This document shows positions 25,254 to 34,080 of a stretch of 64,000 nt of DNA, piece by piece. The position numbers and the translations under genes are program-made. The notes under the pieces are model-generated. The model had not been told where the DNA came from. It saw only the letters and a list, made by a program, of their open reading frames with translations, and did not search any database. The DNA comes from Devosia sp. (GTDB lineage: Bacteria > Pseudomonadota > Alphaproteobacteria > Rhizobiales > Devosiaceae). Numbering within the stretch: position 1 is the first letter of the stretch; each line of letters begins with the position of its first letter. The stretch covers positions 31,371 through 95,370 of the forward strand of contig NZ_JAQGJM010000033.1 of the NCBI RefSeq assembly GCF_028290625.1, in the 5' to 3' direction.

Positions 25254-25370
25254 AAACAGCAGAAAACTGGTGTTTAGCGCCGGCATCACATTGAGCTGCG
25301 CTTCTAGCCAAGCCGGTATTGTTTGATTATGAGCAGGCAACGGCGCCCAGCCGCGAGAGAGACGTAACCC

Positions 25371-26177
25371 ATGATCGTCCAGGCTATCCGTTCGGCGCTG
25401 TTCTATGTCCTGTTTATCGGGCAGACCATTTTGGTCGCCGTCACCATCGGCACCATCGCGCTGTTCGCCGGGCGCACCACATTCGGCTGGGAGCTCGCCA
25501 AATACTGGTGTCGCTCGAATTTGGCCATGCTGCATGGCTTGGTCGGCATGCGCACAAAAGTGTCGGGGCTGGAAAACATCCCCCCCGGTGGCTGCATCAT
25601 CGCCGCCAAGCATCAGAGCGACTGGGACGTGTTCGCCATTTTCCCGCATGCCGTGCGCCCCGCCTATATCGTCAAGAAGGAATTGATGCGTATTCCCTTC
25701 TTCGGCTGGGCCGCCCGCTCGCTCGATTGCATCGAAGTGGACCGCCGCAAGGGCGCCCAGGCAGTGCCCGAAATGATGCGCCAGGCCCACGCCGCGGTCG
25801 AACGCGGCTGCCGCATAGTGATTTTCCCAGAAGGCACCCGCAAGGCGCCCCTGGCGCCAGCCGATTACAAGTATGGCATTGCGCGCCTTTACGCCGAACT
25901 CAAGGTGCCGGTGGTGCCGGTAGCGCTCAATTCCGGTCTGTTCTGGGGCCGCAACAGCCTCGTCATCTGGCCGGGCCTGGGCGAAGTGGAATTCCTGCCC
26001 GCTATCGAAGCGGGTCTCGCCCCCGACGTGTTTCTCGAACGGCTCAAGGGCGCGATCGAGACCGAATCGGACAAGCTCATTCTGGGCGCGATTGACAAGG
26101 GCCTCGACCGGCCCATCGACGCCAAGCTGGGCGCCGCCATCAATGCCCGCAAGCAGGCCCGCACCGCGACCGCCTGA
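25371..26177 (+). CDS. plsC: 1-acyl-sn-glycerol-3-phosphate acyltransferase (PlsC family)
   Basis: 268-residue membrane-bound enzyme of phosphatidic acid synthesis. One N-terminal membrane segment (FYVLFIGQTILVAVTIGTIA) is followed by the acyltransferase motif HQSDWD (HX4D) and the substrate motif FPEGTRKAPL, then VPVVPVALNSG. This order is typical of LPLAT enzymes. It follows ftsX after 157 bp on the same strand, a conserved neighbourhood in the group. Paralogues may exist elsewhere, so the main versus auxiliary role is not decided. Confidence 0.9.
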   Translation: MIVQAIRSALFYVLFIGQTILVAVTIGTIALFAGRTTFGWELAKYWCRSNLAMLHGLVGMRTKVSGLENIPPGGCIIAAKHQSDWDVFAIFPHAVRPAYIVKKELMRIPFFGWAARSLDCIEVDRRKGAQAVPEMMRQAHAAVERGCRIVIFPEGTRKAPLAPADYKYGIARLYAELKVPVVPVALNSGLFWGRNSLVIWPGLGEVEFLPAIEAGLAPDVFLERLKGAIETESDKLILGAIDKGLDRPIDAKLGAAINARKQARTATA

Positions 26178-26300
26178 CACTATATATTGACGCCGAAGCC
26201 GAACGCCGCCATAGATATAGATACCAATTGAAATACCGCTTGACGGTCATTGCGATCTGTTCTAGTTTTGTTCTTCTTCTGGGACGGAAGGGGATGGGAA

Positions 26301-26645
26301 ATGATGGCATTCAGCGAACTGCGGCTTAAGCAATCCGGCTTTGCCCGCGTCGTCACCTGGATGGGCCGGTCCGGCCGCTCCTATGGGCTGGCGGGCGAAA
26401 GCCTCGATCGTTTCGCCATGACGGAGAACGATCTTTATCTCATCGCCAAGGGCGGCAATGCGCTCTGGGTCGGCTCGACCCATGATCTCGTTGGCGATCC
26501 GCTAAGCCGGTCGCGCTTCCGCCTGGCGCTCGACTGCGCCGATCGCGTCTTCCGCCTCGTCACCCCCAGCGCCGACAGCGAACGGCTGAGCACTATCTGG
26601 GACCTCGAAGGCGCCGAACCGGTGCAGGAGCGCTCGGCGGCGTAG
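26301..26645 (+). CDS. Hypothetical protein
   Basis: 114 residues from ATG 26301 (GGAAGGGGATGGGAA just upstream); an alternative start is the adjacent ATG 26304. Soluble, with no membrane segment, signal peptide or motif I recognise. Two features are FSELRLKQSGFARVVTWMG near the N-terminus and WVGSTHDLVGDPLSRSRFR in the middle. Codon use looks native. It stands alone between plsC and an extragenic palindrome. Confidence 0.6.
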   Translation: MMAFSELRLKQSGFARVVTWMGRSGRSYGLAGESLDRFAMTENDLYLIAKGGNALWVGSTHDLVGDPLSRSRFRLALDCADRVFRLVTPSADSERLSTIWDLEGAEPVQERSAA

Positions 26646-26677
26646 AGCCGTTTCTAAGCTTCATTCCCTGTCTCCCC

Positions 26678-26752
26678 TTCCCGCGGGCTCGACCCGCGGG
26701 CCTCTCACAACCCGGCACGTGTTGAGGGTGACCCGCGGGTCAAGCCCGCGGG
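26678..26752. repeat. Extragenic palindrome, CCCGCGGG family, copy 2
   Basis: Arms TTCCCGCGGGCTCGACCCGC and the complementary ACCCGCGGGTCAAGCCCGCG enclose a short variable centre. It lies in the 174 bp between the hypothetical gene and the convergent ChaC gene. A G-rich stretch (26755-26800) follows. Confidence 0.83.
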
Positions 26753-26819
26753 CAGACGGTGGGTGGGGATGGTTGGCGGATGGAAGATGATGGATGGGTG
26801 GATTTGATAACTCCAGCGA

Positions 26820-27362
26820 CTAAGCCGCCGCCACATCCCGCGCCAACAATTTGGCCAGCGCCATGATCTGCCGATCCTCGATGCCCAATTGTGCCAACCC
26901 CCGCGCGGTGTTCAGCACATAATCCACATTATTGCCTGACTCGCCGACGCCGCCGCGCACGATGGCCAATTGATGCTCAAGGCTGAGATTGCGCGCATAT
27001 TGCACATGCCGCTCGTCGACCATGAAGGTCAGCGCGAGCACCGCGCGCCCATCCGCCAGCCGTACCGGCCGCGTGGCTTCGCGATAGACGCCATTGCCCT
27101 TTTCGCGCGCCAGCAGATAGGCCCGCACGCGCCCCCAATCGGCATCGGCGACTTCGAACATCATGCCCCGGCATGAGCCGCCTCGCGTCAGCCCGAACAC
27201 CAGCCCCGGCCGCTGCGGCGTGCCGCGATGGTCCTGCGAATAGACCGACAAGCTCCGATGGGCCCCATAGAGCAGCCCCTGCTGGGCCGAAATATGGGCA
27301 AAGCCGGGATTCCAGATCAGTGATCCGTACCCGAAAACCCAATGGGTGATTGTGGCGTTCAT
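26820..27362 (-). CDS. Gamma-glutamylcyclotransferase (ChaC-like), third copy
   Basis: 180 residues from ATG 27362; in-frame ATGs further up (27374, 27380, 27404) are possible and none has a clear ribosome binding site. It begins almost at the family motif (THWVFGYGSLIWNPGF), followed by TPQRPGLVFGL, GSCRGMMFEV and LLAREKGNG with the probable catalytic glutamate. It is closer to canonical short ChaC than the tandem pair at 18 kb and has no N-terminal extension. Divergent from the DUF2125 gene, an arrangement common in rhizobia. It should degrade glutathione in the cytoplasm. Confidence 0.9.
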   Translation of the reverse strand: MNATITHWVFGYGSLIWNPGFAHISAQQGLLYGAHRSLSVYSQDHRGTPQRPGLVFGLTRGGSCRGMMFEVADADWGRVRAYLLAREKGNGVYREATRPVRLADGRAVLALTFMVDERHVQYARNLSLEHQLAIVRGGVGESGNNVDYVLNTARGLAQLGIEDRQIMALAKLLARDVAAA

Positions 27363-27517
27363 TGTTTCAAGCATGGTCATCAACCCAACAGAATCTACGG
27401 ACATTGCTGCCTTCCGGCAATCACCCGTCTGCATTAGCGACCCCGCCTCAGCATCACGACCCGGTTTTCCCGCCGCCCACTCTTTAGCCCAAGCCCTCGC
27501 GAGGATAGAACAAAGCC

Positions 27518-28486
27518 ATGAAACGAATCATCTGGTTGTTTGTCGCTATCGTCGTCGTGGTCGCCCTGTGGTCGGGCGCCTGGCTGTTCCTGTCCGGCGA
27601 GGTACGCAAGAATGTCGTGGCCCTGGCCGATGCCGATGGCGTCACCACGCCGCGCCTCACCTGCGATACGCTCAATGTCTCGGGCTTCCCGTTCCGCTTC
27701 GACGTCGATTGCGCCAAGGCGCAGGTGCTCGATGGCGACCTGGTCGTCGATATCGCCGGACTGCGCGCCAGCGTGCTGGTCTATCGCCCCACGCACCTGC
27801 TGGCCTCGGCGCTGGCTCCCGTCAAGATCGAAGACACCTTCACCGGCTCCCAGAGCACGCTCAATTTCGCCACGCTCGAAGCCAGCGCCCGCACCAATGG
27901 CTGGCAGATCGCCCGCATCGCGCTCAACGGCACTGAGGTGAACTGGAGCGACACGCTGATGGGCGACAACCTCATCGCCAAAAGCGCCATGATCGACCTG
28001 CAATTGGGTGACATTCCCGAGCAACACGATACCGCCAAAGGCCTCGCGGCTTTGGCCGGCTATCTCCAGGCCAGGGACCTCGTGGCGCCCGGCTTCACCA
28101 TCGCCAATGGCAATGCCGAAATCGAGGTCGAGGTGAATGGCCTGCCCGACGACGTGCGGCTGCTGGCCGAACCCGACGCGCTGGTCAACTGGCGCGCCGC
28201 CGGCGGCCAGCTCAAACTGGTCTCCGCCCACGCCACCGATGGCGATAGCGACCTCAAGGCCAACGGCAACTTGGCGCTCGACCCCCAGGGCCTGCTGGAC
28301 GGGCAGATCGACATCAATTCTACCAAGGTGGCCGAGCGCCTCGAACCCTATCTGATGGAGCCCTATCGCGCGCTGGTGCTGGGCAATCCGGCCCCGGACG
28401 GCACGCATGCCAACGTGCTCAATTTCCGTGGCGGCAATATCTATTCGGGTCTGCTGCCGATCGCCTCGGTACCGCCGCTGTTCTAG
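27518..28486 (+). CDS. DUF2125 domain-containing protein
   Basis: 322 residues. One N-terminal membrane segment or uncleaved signal (IIWLFVAIVVVVALWSGAWLF) is followed by a periplasmic domain rich in beta strands, with the typical LTCDTLNVSGFPFRFDVDC near the start. Matches DUF2125, an alphaproteobacterial family of unknown function. The repeated beta-sheet pattern resembles AsmA-like or lipid-interacting proteins; that is only a structural impression. It converges with tyrC, sharing the four bases CTAG. Confidence 0.85.
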   Translation: MKRIIWLFVAIVVVVALWSGAWLFLSGEVRKNVVALADADGVTTPRLTCDTLNVSGFPFRFDVDCAKAQVLDGDLVVDIAGLRASVLVYRPTHLLASALAPVKIEDTFTGSQSTLNFATLEASARTNGWQIARIALNGTEVNWSDTLMGDNLIAKSAMIDLQLGDIPEQHDTAKGLAALAGYLQARDLVAPGFTIANGNAEIEVEVNGLPDDVRLLAEPDALVNWRAAGGQLKLVSAHATDGDSDLKANGNLALDPQGLLDGQIDINSTKVAERLEPYLMEPYRALVLGNPAPDGTHANVLNFRGGNIYSGLLPIASVPPLF

Positions 28487-29457
28487 GCGTCGTCCCCGCC
28501 ACCATGTTCGCGCACGAAGACCGGTGCGGTCGGCGTGGGCGTGGCCTCATGCGGCCGTCCGAAGTCGGCGGCAGCGGTTTCCTGCCCGGCACTGATGATC
28601 GAGCGACGGATGGCGCGGGTGCGGGTGAACATGGCTTCGAGCGCCGGGCCATCGCCCATGCGGACGGAGCGCTGTAGCGCCGACAGGTCCTCGGAGAACC
28701 GGCCCAGCATTTCCAACACGGCATCGCGATTGGTCAGGAAGATATCGCGCCACATCACCGGATCTGAGGCGGCGATGCGGGTGAAATCGCGGAAGCCGGA
28801 GGCCGAGAATTTGATGACTTCCGACTGGGTCGCCGCTTCCAGATCGGCGACGGTGCCGACAATGTTGTAGGCCACGAGATGGGGGATATGGCTGGTAATG
28901 GCCAGCACCATATCGTGGTGGCTGGCCTCCATGGTCTCGACATGGCTGCCCATGGCTTCCCAGAATTGCACCAGCTTATCGACCTGAGTGCTCGCAACTT
29001 CGGGCCCCGGCGTCAGCACGCACCAGCGCCCGGCGAACAATTCGGCAAAGCCTGCCGATGGCCCCGAATGCTCGGTGCCGGCAATCGGGTGGCCCGGAAT
29101 GAGGCTGACGCCAGCCGGCACCAGTGGCGCCAGCACGTTGACCACGTGCTGCTTGACCGAGCCGACATCGGACAAGATCGCGCCCGGCGCCAAAGAGGAG
29201 GCGATGGCCTGCATCACGCTCTCATAGGCGCCCACCGGCGTACAGAGGATGACCAGATCCGCGCCGCGCACGGCCTCGGCGGCGTCGAGCGTATAAAGAT
29301 CGCCCAGCCCCAGTTCGCGTGCTTCCTCCAGCGTCTCCGCCTTGCGGGTGGAAATAGCGATGACATCCGCCAGCCCCTGCCGTCGGGCGGCGAGAGCGAT
29401 GGACGAGCCGATCAGGCCGATGCCGATCAGCGCGAGTTTGCGAAATTTGACGCTCAT
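28483..29457 (-). CDS. tyrC: Prephenate/arogenate dehydrogenase
   Basis: 324 residues. NAD(P)-dependent oxidative decarboxylation toward tyrosine. N-terminal Rossmann fold LALIGIGLIGSSIALAARR, LSDVGSVK, and the substrate-binding GHPIAGTEHSGP; the helical second domain has the ITSHIPHLVAYNIV histidine region. There is no fused chorismate mutase or ACT domain, so allosteric tyrosine control is not evident. ATG 29457 overlaps the hisC stop in ATGA, so hisC-tyrC is one operon. Confidence 0.93.
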   Translation of the reverse strand: MSVKFRKLALIGIGLIGSSIALAARRQGLADVIAISTRKAETLEEARELGLGDLYTLDAAEAVRGADLVILCTPVGAYESVMQAIASSLAPGAILSDVGSVKQHVVNVLAPLVPAGVSLIPGHPIAGTEHSGPSAGFAELFAGRWCVLTPGPEVASTQVDKLVQFWEAMGSHVETMEASHHDMVLAITSHIPHLVAYNIVGTVADLEAATQSEVIKFSASGFRDFTRIAASDPVMWRDIFLTNRDAVLEMLGRFSEDLSALQRSVRMGDGPALEAMFTRTRAIRRSIISAGQETAAADFGRPHEATPTPTAPVFVREHGGGDDA

Positions 29458-30539
29458 GCCACAACCCGATTTTTGAGAACTTCGACCACGCCGCGCATGG
29501 CGGCCTCGCTGCCGATGGAAATGCGCAAGCCATCCGCAATGCCATAGGACGTGCCGACCTGCCGCACGATCAGGCCCTTGTCCCACAGGGCCTGGAACGC
29601 AGCGTCAGCCTCGGCGGGGCTCGGAAACAGCACCAGGATGAAATTGGCCTGGCTCTGCACCACGCGCAACTGGTTGGAGCTTAGTTGCCCGGTGATCCAC
29701 TCGCGCCAGCGCGCATTGTGCTGCCGCAGCCGCTCGGTAAATTCCACATCGCGCGTTGCTGCGGCGCCCGCCAGTTGCGCCGGCAGGTTGACGTTGAACG
29801 GCCCACGAATGCGGTTGATGGCATCCACTACATGGTCGGGGCCGTACATCCAGCCGATCCGCGCCGCCGCCAGCCCCATTTTGGAGAAGGTGCGCACCAT
29901 GACAACATTGTCGGCAGCATCGACCAGGTCGATCCCCACCGAATAGTCCGCCGCCGTCACATATTCCGCATAGGCGCTGTCGATCACCAGCATGATATCC
30001 GGGCGCAGACCGGCATGCAGCCGCGCCACTTCGGTCGAGGACAGATAGGTGCCGGTCGGATTGTTGGGGTTGGCGAGGAACACCATCTTGGTGTGCTCGG
30101 TCACCGCCGCCAGCAGCGTATCGACGTTGGCGGTATAGTCCACCTCCGGCGCCATGACGATCTTGGCGCCCGTCGCCAGCGTGATGATCGGATAGACCGA
30201 GAACCCGTACTGGTTCATCACCGCTTCGTCGCCGTGCCCCAGATAGGTCTGGGCCAACAGGTGCAACAGGTCGTCCGAGCCATTGCCGCACACGATGCGC
30301 TCCGGATCGAGCCCATGCACTTCGCCCAAAGCCGTGCGCAGGATCTTTGAAGAACCCTCGGGGTAGATATCCAGGTGATCGGCCACTGAGGCAAACGCCG
30401 CGATCGCCTTGGGCGAAGCGCCGAGCGGGCTTTCATTGGACGACAATTTGATCGCCTTGCTCCCCGGCGCGCCGGCTTTGCCGGGCACATAGGGGGCGAT
30501 ATCGAGAATGCCGGGCTGCGGCGTCGGACGGTTCGACAT
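29454..30539 (-). CDS. hisC: Histidinol-phosphate aminotransferase (possibly also aromatic)
   Basis: 361 residues. Fold type I PLP aminotransferase. ANPNNPTGTYLS, the PLP lysine in RTFSKMGLAAARIGW and a C-terminal arginine region (DGLRISIGS) are intact. It has the length and pattern of HisC. The position directly upstream of tyrC suggests it transaminates prephenate or aromatic keto acids too, as known for some HisC homologues; there is no other his gene here. Start ATG 30539 (MSNRPTPQPGILDIAPY) agrees with family N-termini. Confidence 0.9.
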   Translation of the reverse strand: MSNRPTPQPGILDIAPYVPGKAGAPGSKAIKLSSNESPLGASPKAIAAFASVADHLDIYPEGSSKILRTALGEVHGLDPERIVCGNGSDDLLHLLAQTYLGHGDEAVMNQYGFSVYPIITLATGAKIVMAPEVDYTANVDTLLAAVTEHTKMVFLANPNNPTGTYLSSTEVARLHAGLRPDIMLVIDSAYAEYVTAADYSVGIDLVDAADNVVMVRTFSKMGLAAARIGWMYGPDHVVDAINRIRGPFNVNLPAQLAGAAATRDVEFTERLRQHNARWREWITGQLSSNQLRVVQSQANFILVLFPSPAEADAAFQALWDKGLIVRQVGTSYGIADGLRISIGSEAAMRGVVEVLKNRVVA

Positions 30540-30650
30540 GGATGTTCTGGGGTCTCTAAAAGCCGCGCGGACCATAGTCAAAGTGCGGCCGGATGGCAAA
30601 GGGGGAGTTACGTTGGAGGCGAGCCCAATGATCTCGCCAACCACCGGTCA

Positions 30651-30762
30651 ACTCCTCCCCCTTGACGGGGAGGTTGGGTGGGGGTGTTCGGAGCCACGAT
30701 GTAGGATCGGGGCCAAACCTCCCCCCACCCTTGATCCCTCCCCGCAAGGGGGGAGGGTGTCG
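30651..30762. repeat. C/G-rich extragenic palindrome upstream of hisC
   Basis: CTCCTCCCCCTTGACGGGGAGG near the left end and CCCTCCCCGCAAGGGGGGAGGG near the right end are local hairpins, joined by a GGTTGGGTGGGGG / CCCCCCACCC pair. The element fills half of the 237 bp between hisC and the methyltransferase gene. It belongs to the class of genomic repeats seen again at 34081 and 54109. Confidence 0.72.
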
Positions 30763-30776
30763 ACTGAGAATCCGGA

Positions 30777-31508
30777 TTACGATGACCGCGCGGTCGCCGC
30801 GCTCAGGCCCGGCACCCGCACGAAGCGTTCCTCGCGCTTGCGGCGGGGAACGGCCGGGAAGGCCTCCTTGCGCGCCACGACGCAAATTACGCCCGACATG
30901 GCCGGACCCAGCAGCCGCCCGGCGCCTTCGAAGAAGCGCGTCGATTTGAGCACCAGCGACGACTGGAACGGCGGCAGGAACAGCCCGTCACGCCAGCCTT
31001 CGGGCACAAAACTATGATCGCGCAACAGGCGCTCCAATTGCCCCGCCGAATAAGGATTGCCGGTGCCGAACGGGGTATTGTCGCGCTGTGCCCAGATGCC
31101 GCGCCGCCGGGGCACGACGATGATCAGCCGCCCGTTGGGCGCCGTCACCCGCCACAGTTCGCGCATCAGCTCTTCGGCATCGGCGATATGTTCGAGCGCA
31201 TGCACAGCGATGGTCAGATCGATCGCCGCATCGGTGAGCGGCATTTCCATCGGGTCGCACAATACCGTGCGCGACGGCCCCTCGCGCGGCCAGGACGACG
31301 CCCCTTGTCGCGCCGGCATGAAGGCCAGCACCCGCTCGGCGCGATCCAGCGTGAAGCGCAGATAGGGCGTGGCGAAGCCCAGCCCCATGACGCGCTGGCC
31401 GCGCACGTCGCCGGCCAGGCCCATGATCTGTTCGCGCACCAGCGCACGCGAAATCCGCCCCAACGGGGATTTGTAATAGTCGATCAGGCGCACGACATCT
31501 TCGCTCAT
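30777..31508 (-). CDS. Class I SAM-dependent methyltransferase
   Basis: 243 residues. The core Rossmann region is present but the first glycine motif is unusual (RVMGLGFATPYLRF). Further on are PLTDAAIDLTIAVHALEHIADAEEL and RVTAPNGRLIIVVPRR, typical of methyltransferase 11 proteins. The basic C-terminal 40 residues (PRRKREERFVR) are not part of the fold. It is divergent from gloB (105 bp), a conserved pair in this group of bacteria. The substrate is unknown. Confidence 0.85.
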   Translation of the reverse strand: MSEDVVRLIDYYKSPLGRISRALVREQIMGLAGDVRGQRVMGLGFATPYLRFTLDRAERVLAFMPARQGASSWPREGPSRTVLCDPMEMPLTDAAIDLTIAVHALEHIADAEELMRELWRVTAPNGRLIIVVPRRRGIWAQRDNTPFGTGNPYSAGQLERLLRDHSFVPEGWRDGLFLPPFQSSLVLKSTRFFEGAGRLLGPAMSGVICVVARKEAFPAVPRRKREERFVRVPGLSAATARSS

Positions 31509-31613
31509 GAAATCGACTGTGCCAAAGGCCCGCCCACTTGTCTAATGCGCCATTGCCATGTCAGGTCCGCCTGCGTGGCTTTCAAGGCACGCGAACAGCA
31601 TAGGAGCATAAAC

Positions 31614-32381
31614 ATGGCATTGATCGTCGACGTGTTCGAGGCGCGCAGCGATAATTACGGCTATCTGGCGCACGACACCGCCACCGGCCGCACCGCCGCC
31701 ATCGACGCGCCCGAAGCGGGCCCGATCAAGACCGCCCTGCTGCATCGCGGCTGGACGCTAAGCGATATCTTCATCACCCATCACCACCTCGACCATGTCG
31801 AGGCCATTCCCGAGCTGAAGGCCGAGTTTGGCGTCACGGTGACTGGCCCCCGCGCCGAAGCCGACAAGATCGCCGATCTCGACGTGCTGGTGGCTGCCGG
31901 CGACACGCTGATGCTGGGCGAGACCAAGTTCGACATTTTTCACTCGCCCGGCCACACGCTGGGTCACATCGTGTTTTACGACGCGGCGGGCGGGCATCTG
32001 TTCACTGGCGACGCGCTGTTCTCGCTCGGCGTCGGCCGCATGTTCGAGGGCACGCCCGGCCCGATGTGGGAGGGCGTCAAGGCCCTGCGTGAGCTGCCAG
32101 ATGCGACGCTGATCTATTGCGGCCACGAATATAGCGCCAGCAATGCCAAGTTCGCCCTCTCCATCGATCCCGACAACGCGGCGCTACAGAAACGCGCCGC
32201 CGAGATCACCGAACTACGCAAGGCTGGCCGCTTCACCATCCCGGCGGAGCTGGGAACCGAGAAACTGGCCAATCCGTTCCTCCGCGCGGATGACGTTGCT
32301 CTGGCGCGCCACTATGGCCTTGAAGGCGCTTCCCCTGCCGAGGTCTTCGCCGCCATCCGCAAGGGCAAGGACAACTTCTGA
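31614..32381 (+). CDS. gloB: Hydroxyacylglutathione hydrolase (glyoxalase II)
   Basis: 255 residues. Hydrolyses S-lactoylglutathione to lactate and glutathione in methylglyoxal detoxification. Metallo-beta-lactamase motif THHHLDHVEAI (THxHxDH) binds two metals; further ligands are in SPGHTLGHIVFY, FTGDALFSLGVGR and YCGHEYSASNAKF. The C-terminal glutathione-binding part (NPFLR) is complete. AGGAG lies before ATG 31614. mgsA, which makes methylglyoxal, is also in this window at 58.3 kb but not linked. Confidence 0.94.
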   Translation: MALIVDVFEARSDNYGYLAHDTATGRTAAIDAPEAGPIKTALLHRGWTLSDIFITHHHLDHVEAIPELKAEFGVTVTGPRAEADKIADLDVLVAAGDTLMLGETKFDIFHSPGHTLGHIVFYDAAGGHLFTGDALFSLGVGRMFEGTPGPMWEGVKALRELPDATLIYCGHEYSASNAKFALSIDPDNAALQKRAAEITELRKAGRFTIPAELGTEKLANPFLRADDVALARHYGLEGASPAEVFAAIRKGKDNF

Positions 32382-32391
32382 GGATTTGGCC

Positions 32392-32934
32392 ATGGTGATG
32401 AAGCTGACCTTCAAGCCCGTCACCAAGGCCAACCACCAGGATTTCGAAACGCTGTTCGGCATGCCAAGCGCGCCGAAATATTGCTGGTGCATGGCCTATC
32501 GGGCGACGCCAGAAGAGGTCAAGGAATCCAAGAGTTCGGACCGGCGAAGGCATATGTTCGGGCGCATCAAGGACGACGTTCCTGTTGGGCTGGTTGGCTA
32601 TGTCGAGGGTCAGCCGGTCGCCTGGGTGTCGATCGCGCCGCGCGACACCTATCACCGCCTCCACGTGCCGACGACAGACACGCTCAACGTCTGGTCGCTG
32701 GTCTGCATGTACGCCCGGCGCGAAGTGCGCGGACAGGGTGTAGCCCACCAATTGATCAAAGCCGCGATCGCTCAAGCGAAAAAGCACAAGGCCGACGTGG
32801 TCGAGGCTTATCCGGTCGATCGGGCATCGCCGAGCTATCGCTTCGGCGGCTTCGTTCCGGCCTTTGAAAAGGCCGGCTTCCATGAAGTCGGCATGTCCGG
32901 CACCCGCCGCCACGTCATGCGCTTGGACCTTTAA
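32392..32934 (+). CDS. GNAT family N-acetyltransferase
   Basis: 180 residues. The acetyl-CoA site is seen in CMYARREVRGQGVAHQLIKAA (R/Q-x-x-G-x-G/A type) followed by a final beta strand (HEVGMSGTRRHVMRLDL). It begins 10 bp after gloB with GAGGA ahead of ATG 32392, so it is co-transcribed. The N-terminal MPSAPKYCWCMAYR pattern occurs in a conserved subgroup of uncharacterised GNAT proteins. The substrate is unknown. Confidence 0.87.
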   Translation: MVMKLTFKPVTKANHQDFETLFGMPSAPKYCWCMAYRATPEEVKESKSSDRRRHMFGRIKDDVPVGLVGYVEGQPVAWVSIAPRDTYHRLHVPTTDTLNVWSLVCMYARREVRGQGVAHQLIKAAIAQAKKHKADVVEAYPVDRASPSYRFGGFVPAFEKAGFHEVGMSGTRRHVMRLDL

Positions 32935-33067
32935 TCCACAGCCGCATTGGCCAAATCATTAACAAATCGTTTACGTCTGGCACGCCGCTTGCCACTTATT
33001 GGTCAGTAGCGCGTTGAATTGTCCAACAATGGCACAGTTCGACCCATTTCGGGACAGGCAGGCCAAT

Positions 33068-33334
33068 ATGAGCGATTTTGACACCCAGAACCGTCCCGCT
33101 TCGGCACCGGGCCTGCCCATGGTGATCGAAGCCTCCGCCCCGCGCCCGTCCTTGCGCCGTAGCCAGACCACTGCCGCCTTTGTCAGCCAGCTTTTGGCGG
33201 CACGCGAAAATCTCGCTCCGCAGCGCCAACGCCGCCGCGGCACAGTCGAGGGCGCACTCGGCGCGTACAGCGCCGGAGCGAGGATCACGATGGTGCGGAT
33301 GCCCGTCGGTTATCGGAAAACGGTTGTCGTCTGA
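33068..33334 (+). CDS. Small conserved hypothetical protein
   Basis: 88 residues from ATG 33068 (in-frame ATG 33029 is an alternative). Highly basic, with RRSQTTAAFVSQLLAARENL and a C-terminal YSAGARITMVRMPVGYRKTV. I recognise the general pattern of a small rhizobial protein of unknown function but no domain. No membrane segment. It is alone, with an extragenic palindrome 47 bp downstream. Confidence 0.62.
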   Translation: MSDFDTQNRPASAPGLPMVIEASAPRPSLRRSQTTAAFVSQLLAARENLAPQRQRRRGTVEGALGAYSAGARITMVRMPVGYRKTVVV

Positions 33335-33380
33335 GCGAGCGTGCGGCGCGGCATTGAGCGTGAACTATCCCCATCGCTCC

Positions 33381-33457
33381 TTCCCGCGGACTTGATCCGC
33401 GGGCCTGCAGCAACATCGCACAGGCGGCCAATGGCCCGCGGGTCAAGCCCGCGGGAA
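33381..33457. repeat. Extragenic palindrome, CCCGCGGG family, copy 3
   Basis: TTCCCGCGGACTTGATCCGC pairs with the right arm GCGGGTCAAGCCCGCGGGAA, enclosing a variable middle. Its arms differ from copy 1 by a few bases that keep the pairing, which points to selection for structure. It lies between two convergent genes (33334 and 33534). Confidence 0.84.
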
Positions 33458-33533
33458 GAAAGGGTGGGGTGAATGAAGAGCTAGTGCCCCCAGCAAAGCG
33501 CGGGGGCTCTAAATGCCAGCGGCGGCTTAGGCG

Positions 33534-33995
33534 TTAGCTGCCCATCGTCACATCGCGGCCGGCGCCGGTGATCGACACCGCAAAGCCCGCGACCACGTCG
33601 ATCAGGCTCATCACCATCAGCAGGAAGAACACCGAGCTGGCGGCCGCGCCGACCAGCAGGAATTCGATCAGGAACAGCACGAAGACCACCATCGACAGCA
33701 TGTGCTCGACAATCGATGACGTACCGGTGCGGGTGGATTTCAGGATTTCGACGAACAGGCAGACCAGCGCCACCACCAGCAACAGGTCACCGGCCGTCAC
33801 CGCCCAGGGCGTACCCGAAACCATCGGGATCGAAACCAGCCCACTATGCCACGCCTCGGGCCTGCCACCGAAGAACGGCAGGAAAGCAAAGATATTGTAG
33901 AGCACGAAGGGCACGATCAGCAGCGGGGGAATGAATGGCCCCTTGCGCTGCTGTACGCGGCCGCCATTGGGCGCAACATAAACGGTCTCGGTCAT
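33534..33995 (-). CDS. Hypothetical inner-membrane protein
   Basis: 153 residues with about four membrane segments (PFIPPLLIVPFVLYNIFAF, an inner one around residue 70, then VVFVLFLIEFLLVGAAASSV and FFLLMVMSLIDVVAGFAVSI). The start at 33995 has AGGGAG upstream. Family not recognised by name; similar proteins are conserved near fumC in related genomes as far as I can judge. No enzymatic residues stand out. Confidence 0.78.
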   Translation of the reverse strand: MTETVYVAPNGGRVQQRKGPFIPPLLIVPFVLYNIFAFLPFFGGRPEAWHSGLVSIPMVSGTPWAVTAGDLLLVVALVCLFVEILKSTRTGTSSIVEHMLSMVVFVLFLIEFLLVGAAASSVFFLLMVMSLIDVVAGFAVSITGAGRDVTMGS

Positions 33996-34080
33996 CGTAA
34001 TTCTCCCTACAATTGGCGCACCATGCCAGAGCCGGGGACGGGCGGGAAGAGGATTAGCAGGAGCAATCATCCATCAGTCG

